A stretch of 5,444 bases of DNA from an uncultured Eubacteriales bacterium. GTDB taxonomy: Bacteria > Bacillota > Clostridia > Oscillospirales > Oscillospiraceae. The stretch spans positions 1 to 5,444 of the forward strand of contig USHP01000149.1 in assembly GCA_900554625.1 (NCBI GenBank), in the 5' to 3' direction. The translations under genes were made by a program, and so were the position numbers. The notes under the pieces are model-generated. The model worked only from the letters and a program-made list of their open reading frames with translations, was not told the origin of the DNA and searched no databases. The stretch's first letter is position 1, and the number at the start of each line of letters is the position of its first letter. Positions 1 to 4,921 of this stretch are shown here, piece after piece.

Positions 1-659
1 GCATCTGGGGTGCGGCGGATGAGTACATTTCCGCTGCGGCGCTGGATGACCTGGAATGCGCCTGGGGCTGCACCCAGGGCTTCCTGAAAGCCCAGGACAG
101 CCAGGCAATCCCGGTGCTGTGCGTGTTTGACAGCGAAGAGGTTGGCTCCGGCTCCGTCCAGGGCGCCGCTTCCACGCTGCTGTATCAGGTGCTGGAGCGG
201 ATCTGCCGGAACCGGGGACTGGATCTGAACCGGATGCTGGCCCAGTCGTTTATGATTTCTGCTGACAACGCCCACGGTGTCCACCCCAACCATCCGGAGT
301 TTGCCGACCCCAGCAATGCCCCTGTACTGGGCGGCGGCGTGGTGCTCAAGCACAACGCAAACCTGAGCTACTGCACCGACGGCGTGGCGGCTGCCATTTT
401 CCGCAAGGTCTGCCGCAAGGCGGATGTGCCGGTGCAGAGCTACTATAATCGGGCGGACCTGCCCGGCGGCTCTACCCTGGGACGGATTTCTCTGGGTCAG
501 GTCAGCGTACCCACTGCGGATATCGGTCTTGCTCAGCTGGCAATGCACAGCTGCTACGAAACCGGTGCTGTGGCGGATGTGCTGTATCTGGAGGACGTCA
601 TGGCGGCCTACTACAGTACTTCCCTGGAAGCGTCCGAAGACGGGTATGTTCTCCGTTGA
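1..659 (+). CDS. apeB: M18-family aminopeptidase (aspartyl/leucyl-type metallopeptidase), C-terminal part, 5' truncated by window
   Basis: The reading frame is open from the window edge (first full codon at 3) to TGA at 657-659, giving 218 visible residues. M18 enzymes are cytosolic, dinuclear-zinc aminopeptidases that remove N-terminal residues from peptides. Several family landmarks are visible in order. ALDDLE supplies the bridging Asp (visible residue 15). FDSEEVGSG supplies the catalytic and metal-binding Glu pair (45/46). SADNAHGVHP supplies a metal Asp (88). AMHSCYETG near the C-terminus supplies the last metal His (182). All expected active-site residues in this half are intact, so the gene looks functional. 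The N-terminal part, with the first metal His, lies outside the window; the family is usually about 430-480 residues. Arg is mostly CGG, unlike the two sugar genes downstream. No convincing terminator follows within 90 bases. Family assignment is sure; the exact substrate preference and the symbol are inferred. Confidence 0.93.
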   Translation, partial: IWGAADEYISAAALDDLECAWGCTQGFLKAQDSQAIPVLCVFDSEEVGSGSVQGAASTLLYQVLERICRNRGLDLNRMLAQSFMISADNAHGVHPNHPEFADPSNAPVLGGGVVLKHNANLSYCTDGVAAAIFRKVCRKADVPVQSYYNRADLPGGSTLGRISLGQVSVPTADIGLAQLAMHSCYETGAVADVLYLEDVMAAYYSTSLEASEDGYVLR

Positions 660-747
660 CAGACAGAACCGGGAAAACGGAATTTCCGGCGGGGGGAAAC
701 AGTCAAATTACCCAAAATTAACCGGCTAAAACTGTGATTACCCACCA

Positions 748-776
748 TTGCCCAATGTTGAAAAGTGTGGTATGAT
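748..776 (+). promoter_or_regulatory. Predicted sigma-A promoter for the ABC ATPase gene (extended -10)
   Basis: The -10 hexamer is TATGAT at 771-776 (one mismatch to consensus), preceded by TGG at 768-770, which makes an extended -10. The -35 is TTGCCC at 748-753 with a 17-base spacer. Transcription would start near A783, giving a leader of about 180 nt before the ATG at 963. A TTGAAA at 758-763 is too close to serve as -35. An inverted repeat, CATTG-CC-CAATG (746-757), overlaps the -35 and could be an operator. Confidence 0.62.
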
Positions 777-833
777 GTTGCTATCCCGGTGGATTGCGTC
801 TACTCCACGAAATAGGCCCAGTCCGCTAAATTT

Positions 834-840
834 AAGGAGG
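834..840 (+). promoter_or_regulatory. Displaced Shine-Dalgarno sequence AAGGAGG, 122 bases upstream of the ATPase start
   Basis: AAGGAGG is a perfect anti-16S match, but no ATG or GTG follows at 5-10 bases. The bases directly before the ATPase ATG (949-962) are A-rich and contain no Shine-Dalgarno. If the 852-954 segment folds as a closed domain, the path between AAGGAGG and the ATG shrinks to about 19 unpaired bases (841-851 plus 955-962). Use by the ATPase gene is an inference. Confidence 0.55.
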
Positions 841-851
841 AAACGTCCGTC

Positions 852-954
852 TGACTCACGGTGCGGCAGTGTGGAGACCTGTCGTAATGCTCCCGGAAGT
901 TCGCTTTCCGGGTATGCGAGAGCACACGCGAAAGGCTCGGTGTGTTCTGAGTCA
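852..954 (+). ncRNA. Candidate structured cis-regulatory RNA in the ABC ATPase leader (four-way junction)
   Basis: Four helices can be drawn by hand. P1 is TGACTCA 852-858 with TGAGTCA 948-954 (7 bp, perfect). P2 is CGGCAG 864-869 with CTGTCG 879-884 (6 bp, one G-U, 9-nt loop). P3 is 892-899 with 905-912 (CCCGGAA against TTCCGGG plus a G-U; it may instead close a UUCG loop). P4 is GAGCACAC 920-927 with GTGTGTTC 940-947 (8 bp including one G-U, 12-nt loop). P4 ends exactly where the 3' strand of P1 begins, which favours coaxial stacking. The element lies entirely in the leader, between the displaced Shine-Dalgarno and the start codon. I recall that candidate RNA motifs named malK-I, -II and -III have been described upstream of malK-type genes, but I cannot confirm a match to their consensus. 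It is not a tRNA, and I do not recognise a standard riboswitch core. Confidence 0.5.
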
Positions 955-962
955 AAAACAGT

Positions 963-2147
963 ATGGCAAGTTTGACCCTGAAGAACGTAAAGAAGATCTA
1001 CCCCTACAGCGGCGACGACGCAAAGAAGAAGAAAAAGAAGGGCGAGCCCGAGAAGAAGACCAACCTGCAGATCACGGACAAGGGTGTCGTGGCTGTGCAG
1101 GAGTTCAACCTGGAGATCGCAGACAAGGAATTCATCGTCCTGGTCGGCCCCTCCGGCTGCGGTAAGTCCACCACTCTGCGTATGATCGCCGGCCTGGAAG
1201 AAATTTCCGAAGGCGAACTGTACATCGGCGACCGCCTGGTCAACGACGTGGCTCCCAAGGACCGCGACATCGCCATGGTCTTCCAGAACTACGCTCTGTA
1301 CCCCCACATGACCGTCTATGAAAACATGGCCTTCGCTCTGAAGCTGCGTCACACCCCCAAGGATGAGATCGACAAGGCTGTCAAGCAGGCTGCGGAAATT
1401 CTGGACATCACCCAGTACCTGGGCCGTAAGCCCAAGGCTCTGTCCGGCGGTCAGCGTCAGCGTGTGGCCATCGGCCGTGCTATCGTTCGGTCCCCTCAGG
1501 TTATGCTGATGGACGAGCCTCTGTCCAACCTGGACGCCAAGCTGCGTAACCAGATGCGTGCAGAGATCATCAAGCTGCGTGAGCGGATCAACACCACCTT
1601 TATTTATGTTACCCACGACCAGACTGAGGCTATGACCCTGGGCGATCGGATCGTCATCATGAAGGATGGCTTCATCCAGCAGATCGGCACTCCTCAGGAG
1701 GTCTTCAACCATCCGTACAACCTGTTCGTAGCTACCTTCATCGGTACTCCTCAGATGAACATGTTCGAAAACGCCAAGCTGGTTAAGGTCAACGGCAAGT
1801 ACGCTGTGAAGCTGGATTGCCTGACCGTTGAGCTGAGCGAGGAGAAGCAGGCTGCCCTGGCCAAGAACAATGTGGCCGAGCAGGATGTGGTTCTGGGTGT
1901 TCGTCCTGAGCATATTGAGCTGGGTACCGGCGTCGAAGGCAAGGTTGACGTTTCCGAAATGATGGGCTCCTCCGTCCACCTGCATGTCACCTCCATGGGC
2001 CGTGATGTGGTTATGGTCGTGTCCACCATGAATATGACCGGCGCTGAAGTGGCTGCCCTGTCTAATGGCTCCACTGTCAAGTTCGCATTCCCCGGTCATG
2101 TCTGCCATGTCTTCTCCAAGGAGACCGGCATCAATCTGGAAGCCTAA
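963..2147 (+). CDS. ugpC: Sugar ABC importer ATP-binding protein, MalK/MsmX/MsmK/UgpC type
   Basis: This 394-residue protein is the cytoplasmic nucleotide-binding subunit of carbohydrate-uptake (CUT1) ABC importers; its dimer hydrolyses ATP to drive transport through a paired permease. Motifs in order: A-loop Tyr13, Walker A GPSGCGKST at 62-70 (K68), Q-loop Q108, signature LSGGQ 160-164, Walker B VMLMDEP 180-186 (catalytic E185), D-loop NLDA 189-192, switch H218. A TOBE/OB-type regulatory region follows at about 270-390. All catalytic residues are present. The start is fixed by MASLTLKNVKK, which matches family N-termini, and by an in-frame TGA at 948. It has no local Shine-Dalgarno. A Lys-rich insertion (about residues 15-41, with KKKKKK at 21-26) puts Walker A 26 residues later than in E. 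coli MalK. No permease or binding-protein genes adjoin it, so it may serve several importers. Codons are strongly biased (Lys almost all AAG, Arg mostly CGT), suggesting high expression. The sugar cannot be told from the sequence. Confidence 0.95.
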   Translation: MASLTLKNVKKIYPYSGDDAKKKKKKGEPEKKTNLQITDKGVVAVQEFNLEIADKEFIVLVGPSGCGKSTTLRMIAGLEEISEGELYIGDRLVNDVAPKDRDIAMVFQNYALYPHMTVYENMAFALKLRHTPKDEIDKAVKQAAEILDITQYLGRKPKALSGGQRQRVAIGRAIVRSPQVMLMDEPLSNLDAKLRNQMRAEIIKLRERINTTFIYVTHDQTEAMTLGDRIVIMKDGFIQQIGTPQEVFNHPYNLFVATFIGTPQMNMFENAKLVKVNGKYAVKLDCLTVELSEEKQAALAKNNVAEQDVVLGVRPEHIELGTGVEGKVDVSEMMGSSVHLHVTSMGRDVVMVVSTMNMTGAEVAALSNGSTVKFAFPGHVCHVFSKETGINLEA

Positions 2148-2163
2148 GTCCATATCGATTCTG

Positions 2164-2195
2164 CCAGCCCCGCCGAACCGGCGGGGCTGGTTTTT
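2164..2195 (+). terminator. Rho-independent terminator of the ABC ATPase gene
   Basis: CCAGCCCCGCC (2164-2174) pairs perfectly with GGCGGGGCTGG (2180-2190) around a 5-nt loop GAACC, followed by five T (2191-2195). The 11-bp GC-rich stem begins 16 bases after the ATPase stop codon, so the ATPase transcript most likely ends here and the gene is monocistronic. Confidence 0.93.
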
Positions 2196-2258
2196 CATAG
2201 GCCTGAAAAATGGCTGGCCTGCCTGCTGCTGGGCAGGGTATATGTGCTGAAAAAGTTG

Positions 2259-2280
2259 GGCAGAATCTGAACATTCTGCC
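2259..2280. repeat. Perfect 8-bp inverted repeat GGCAGAAT/ATTCTGCC
   Basis: GGCAGAAT (2259-2266) and ATTCTGCC (2273-2280) are exact reverse complements separated by CTGAAC. On the + strand it is followed by AAAAA, not T, so it is not a terminator for the rightward genes. It lies about 40 bases upstream of the phosphorylase -35, where an activator or repressor could bind as a dimer. Its role is unknown. Confidence 0.5.
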
Positions 2281-2319
2281 AAAAATAGGAAATGTTATGG
2301 CTTTTGTACAGGGTTTTAC

Positions 2320-2348
2320 TTGACAAAAAGCTGGAAAAGTATTACTCT
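2320..2348 (+). promoter_or_regulatory. Predicted sigma-A promoter for the phosphorylase gene
   Basis: A perfect consensus -35, TTGACA (2320-2325), is followed after 17 bases by TACTCT (2343-2348), which matches the -10 consensus at the key first, second and last positions. The start of transcription would be near 2354-2356, giving a leader of about 117 nt. The -10 is weak, which fits a regulated promoter. Confidence 0.6.
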
Positions 2349-2356
2349 TTAGGAGT

Positions 2357-2387
2357 GTCTTGAAAAAATGTGGAAACGTTTCAAGAC
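2357..2387. promoter_or_regulatory. LacI-family-like operator (GAAACGTTTC) inside a 9-bp inverted repeat
   Basis: GAAACGTTTC (2373-2382) is a perfect 10-bp palindrome with the central CG typical of LacI/GalR-family sites such as those of CcpA and MalR. It overlaps a second symmetry: GTCTTGAAA (2357-2365) and TTTCAAGAC (2379-2387) are exact reverse complements. The site sits at about +1 to +30 of the phosphorylase transcript, where a bound repressor would block transcription. The same 9-bp pairing could also form a hairpin at the 5' end of the mRNA. Which regulator binds is not visible here. Confidence 0.55.
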
Positions 2388-2472
2388 CATTTGCAGTCCG
2401 GCACGGCATTTCCGGCGCTGCATAATCTGAAACAGCAATTGCGGTTTTCCGCTTTAAGAATGGAGAGCGAAT

Positions 2473-4806
2473 ATGAATATAAATTGTGTGAATATCCTGA
2501 AATGGACTGAGGCACAGCTGAAGTATACCTACGACGTATCCCTGAAGGAGGCCACTCCTCAGGAGCTGCACGAAGCTCTGGGTCAGGCTGTGATGATGGC
2601 CATTTCCGACAACTGGAGCCGTTCCAAGAAGACCCGTATGCCCAACCGGAAGGCTTACTACATCTCCGCAGAGTACCTGATCGGCCGTCTGGTTTACAGC
2701 AACCTGTTCAACCTGGGCATCCTGGATGAGATGAAGACCCTGTTTGCTGAGCGGGGTGTGGATCTGGCTGTGCTGGAAGAGATTGAGGACGATGCTCTGG
2801 GCAACGGCGGTCTGGGCCGTCTGGCAGCCTGCTTCCTGGATTCCGCCGCTTCTACCAACATCCCCCTGTCCGGCTATGGCCTGCGCTATAAGTTCGGCCT
2901 GTTCAAGCAGAGCTTTGACGGCAACGGCAGCCAGGTGGAGAAGGCCGACGACTGGACCAAGTACGGTGACCCCTGGTCCTACCGCCGGTATAACCATACC
3001 GTAAAGATCAAGTTCCCTGAGCACACCGTGCTGGCTGTGCCCTACGATGTACCGGTTATCGGCTACGACACCAACAACGTGGGCACCCTGCGTCTGTGGC
3101 AGTGTGAAGCTGAGCAGGAGCTGGACTTCAATGCCTTCAACGACCAGGATTATCTGCGGGCTCTGGATGCCAAGAATAAGGCTGAGGACATCACCCGTGT
3201 TCTGTATCCCAACGACTCCACCTGGGAAGGCAAGCGCCTGCGCATCAAGCAGCAGTATGTGCTGTCCTCCGCTTCCCTGCAGGATATGCTGCGGACCTTC
3301 AAGCTGGCCCACGGCGGCGATCTGAGAAAGTTCAGCGATTTCTACGCTGTGCAGCTCAACGACACTCACCCCGCCATGTCCATCCCCGAACTGATCCGGC
3401 TGCTGATGCTGGAGGGCCTTAGCTTTGACGAAGCTTTCAATGTTGCCCAGAAGACCTTCTCCTACACCAACCACACCGTTATGGGCGAGGCTCTGGAGAA
3501 GTGGCCGCTGGATCTGCTGCGCTCTGTGGTGCCCGAGATTGTGGACATCATCTGCCAGATTGACCAGAAGCTGAAGTGGGAGCATCCCAACCTGTTCATC
3601 ATCCGGGACAATACTGCCCACATGGCAAACCTGTCCGTGTATGTGGGCACCTATGTCAACGGTGTTGCGGAGATTCACTCCCAGATTCTGAAGGACGACT
3701 GCTTCAAGGATTGGTACCATGCCTTCCCCGAGCGGTTCCAGAATAAGACCAACGGCATTACCCCCCGCCGCTGGATTGGTCTGTGCAACCCCGAACTGAC
3801 TGCCATGATCCGGGAACTGGTAGGCGGTGACTTCCTGAAGGATCTGGAGCTGATCAGCAAGCTGAAGGATCATATCAATGACGAAACCATCACCCGCTTC
3901 AATGCCATCAAGCGCCTGAAGAAGGAACAGCTGTGCGCTGTGGTTGCCAAGCACGAAGGCGTGATGCTGAATCCGGACTTTATTTTCGACGTCCAGGTCA
4001 AGCGCCTGCACGAGTATAAGCGTCAGCTGCTGAACAGCCTGGCAGTGGTGGATATCTACTTCCGGCTGAAGGAAGGCCGTCTGCCGGACTTCCATCCCAC
4101 GGTTTGCCTCTTCGGCGCCAAGTCTGCCCCCGGTTATGCCCGGGCCAAGGCCATTATCCGCTATATCAACCGGGTTGCCCGGATGATCAACAACGATCCT
4201 GCCGTGGCGGATAAGCTGAAAGTGGTCTTTGTTCAGAACTACAACTGCTCTTATGCCGAGCATATCATCCCTGCCGCCGACATTTCCGAGCAGATTTCCC
4301 CTGCCGGCACAGAGGCTTCCGGTACCGGCAACATGAAGCTGATGCTCAACGGCGCTGTGACCCTGGGAACTCTGGACGGCGCCAACGTGGAGATTGCCCA
4401 GGAGGCCGGTATCGAGAACGAGTATATCTTCGGTCATACCGTGGAGCAGATCAACCAGGCCAAGGACAGCTACTATGCCCGGGGCATCTACGACACCAAC
4501 GCCGACCTGCGCCGCGCCATCAACACCCTGGTGGACGGCACCGTGCCCACCGACGACGGTCAGCGGGAGCTGTTCCATGCCCTGCTGGATGGTACCGGCT
4601 GGCACAAGGCTGACCACTACTACCTGCTGCTGGATTACCAGTCCTATCTGGACGCCAAGCTCCAGGCAAACCGGGATTACGCCGATCGGATGGCCTTCGG
4701 CCGCAAGTGCCTGATGAATGTGGCCTCCGCCGCCAAGTTCTCCTCTGACCGTACCATCCGTCAGTATGCTGAGGAAATCTGGCACATCAAGCCCACTCAG
4801 TACTAA
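2473..4806 (+). CDS. glgP: Glycogen/starch/maltodextrin phosphorylase (GT35)
   Basis: This complete 777-residue protein is a pyridoxal-phosphate enzyme that cleaves alpha-1,4-glucans with phosphate to release glucose-1-phosphate in the cytosol. Landmarks: DALGNGGLGRLAACFLDS (107-124) lining the cofactor/active site, LNDTHPA (295-301), the catalytic-site His334 in TNHTVMGEALEKWP, KTNGITPRRW (425-434), VQVKRLHEYKRQ (507-518), and the family signature EASGTGNMKLMLN (614-626), whose K622 should bind PLP. Length is near that of bacterial GlgP/MalP, and the N-terminal phosphorylation extension of animal enzymes is absent. The start is supported by GGAGAG at 2462-2467, five bases before the ATG. The gene ends in tandem stops (TAA TAA, 4804-4809). 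The promoter region suggests LacI-family control, consistent with sugar-responsive expression. Codons are strongly biased toward AAG and CTG, as in the ATPase gene. Whether the natural substrate is stored glycogen or imported maltodextrin cannot be decided from sequence; malP is an equally possible name. Confidence 0.97.
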   Translation: MNINCVNILKWTEAQLKYTYDVSLKEATPQELHEALGQAVMMAISDNWSRSKKTRMPNRKAYYISAEYLIGRLVYSNLFNLGILDEMKTLFAERGVDLAVLEEIEDDALGNGGLGRLAACFLDSAASTNIPLSGYGLRYKFGLFKQSFDGNGSQVEKADDWTKYGDPWSYRRYNHTVKIKFPEHTVLAVPYDVPVIGYDTNNVGTLRLWQCEAEQELDFNAFNDQDYLRALDAKNKAEDITRVLYPNDSTWEGKRLRIKQQYVLSSASLQDMLRTFKLAHGGDLRKFSDFYAVQLNDTHPAMSIPELIRLLMLEGLSFDEAFNVAQKTFSYTNHTVMGEALEKWPLDLLRSVVPEIVDIICQIDQKLKWEHPNLFIIRDNTAHMANLSVYVGTYVNGVAEIHSQILKDDCFKDWYHAFPERFQNKTNGITPRRWIGLCNPELTAMIRELVGGDFLKDLELISKLKDHINDETITRFNAIKRLKKEQLCAVVAKHEGVMLNPDFIFDVQVKRLHEYKRQLLNSLAVVDIYFRLKEGRLPDFHPTVCLFGAKSAPGYARAKAIIRYINRVARMINNDPAVADKLKVVFVQNYNCSYAEHIIPAADISEQISPAGTEASGTGNMKLMLNGAVTLGTLDGANVEIAQEAGIENEYIFGHTVEQINQAKDSYYARGIYDTNADLRRAINTLVDGTVPTDDGQRELFHALLDGTGWHKADHYYLLLDYQSYLDAKLQANRDYADRMAFGRKCLMNVASAAKFSSDRTIRQYAEEIWHIKPTQY

Positions 4807-4819
4807 TAATTCCTTTCCA

Positions 4820-4855
4820 AGCCCCCGACTTCTTCGGAAGTCGGGGGCTTTTTTT
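4820..4855 (+). terminator. Rho-independent terminator of the phosphorylase gene
   Basis: AGCCCCCGACTTC (4820-4832) pairs perfectly with GAAGTCGGGGGCT (4837-4849) around the very stable tetraloop TTCG closed by C-G. A run of seven T (4849-4855) follows. It lies just after the phosphorylase stop codons and separates that gene from the dehydrogenase. There is no T-run on the opposite strand, so it acts rightward only. Confidence 0.96.
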
Positions 4856-4856
4856 A

Positions 4857-4886
4857 TTGAAATTTTCCTCATAATTCCCGTATTGC
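4857..4886 (+). promoter_or_regulatory. Possible promoter for the alcohol dehydrogenase gene
   Basis: TTGAAA (4857-4862) lies 18 bases before TATTGC (4881-4886), in an AT-rich stretch directly after the terminator. The -10 matches consensus at only half its positions, so this is tentative. A promoter is expected here because the strong terminator blocks read-through. A GGTGGA at 4911-4916 provides a modest ribosome binding site five bases before the ATG. Confidence 0.35.
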
Positions 4887-4921
4887 TGGAAATACTACCT
4901 CTGAAAAGGCGGTGGATAGTT

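Larger units (their letters stand above)
660..962 (+). other. Intergenic regulatory region and long leader of the ABC ATPase gene
   Basis: These 303 bases hold no credible gene. From 660 to 747 the sequence is AT-richer, with a small GGAATTTCC-centred near-palindrome and two copies of ATTACCCA (707-714 and 737-744, 30 bases apart). No hairpin with a T-run closes the upstream aminopeptidase gene. From 748 onward it contains a promoter, an isolated Shine-Dalgarno sequence and a strongly self-complementary segment, listed separately. Small ORFs crossing it lack ribosome binding sites at usable spacing and overlap the ATPase gene out of frame. Confidence 0.7.
2148..2472 (+). other. Intergenic regulatory region upstream of the phosphorylase gene
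   Basis: These 325 bases contain no gene. In order they hold the ATPase terminator (2164-2195), a small hairpin CCTGCC/GGCAGG (2218-2237), a perfect 8-bp inverted repeat (2259-2280), a promoter (2320-2348) and an operator-like palindrome within a 9-bp inverted repeat (2357-2387). A leader follows with two more possible hairpins: TGCAG/CTGCA plus CCGG/CCGG at 2392-2422, and GCGG-TTTT-CCGC at 2441-2452. The phosphorylase ribosome binding site comes last. Confidence 0.75.

Noticed and set aside
861..887. Eight-codon GTG-initiated leader peptide ending at TAA
   Set aside because: The GTG is 20 bases after AAGGAGG, too far for normal initiation, and the codons show no attenuator-type run of one amino acid.
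850..936. A hammerhead ribozyme, because CTGA and CGAAA both occur
   Set aside because: The required CTGANGA core is not present (the sequence is CTGACTCA) and the helices do not place the two boxes at one junction.
852..954. A tRNA gene, because of the cloverleaf-like fold with a 7-bp closing stem
   Set aside because: Arm lengths are wrong, it is about 103 nt, and there is no GTTCRANNC T-loop, no D-loop GG and no sensible anticodon arm.
1024..1041. Programmed frameshift at the run of Lys codons in the ATPase gene
   Set aside because: The run reads GAAAAAG rather than the slippery A AAA AAG, the zero frame continues into a full-length conserved protein, and no stimulatory structure is evident.
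869..1165. Short + strand frame starting in the leader and overlapping the ATPase gene out of frame; a CTG at 851 in the same frame lies 10 bases after AAGGAGG
   Set aside because: A CTG start is rare, the GTG and ATG starts have no Shine-Dalgarno at usable spacing, and the product would be a frame-shifted reading of the conserved ATPase N-terminus including its Walker A region. It remains the main alternative user of the displaced Shine-Dalgarno.
738..2282. A 514-codon open frame on the minus strand opposite the ABC ATPase
   Set aside because: Same cause: it is a shadow of the biased + strand gene. It crosses the terminator, the structured leader and the promoter, and has no recognisable domain.
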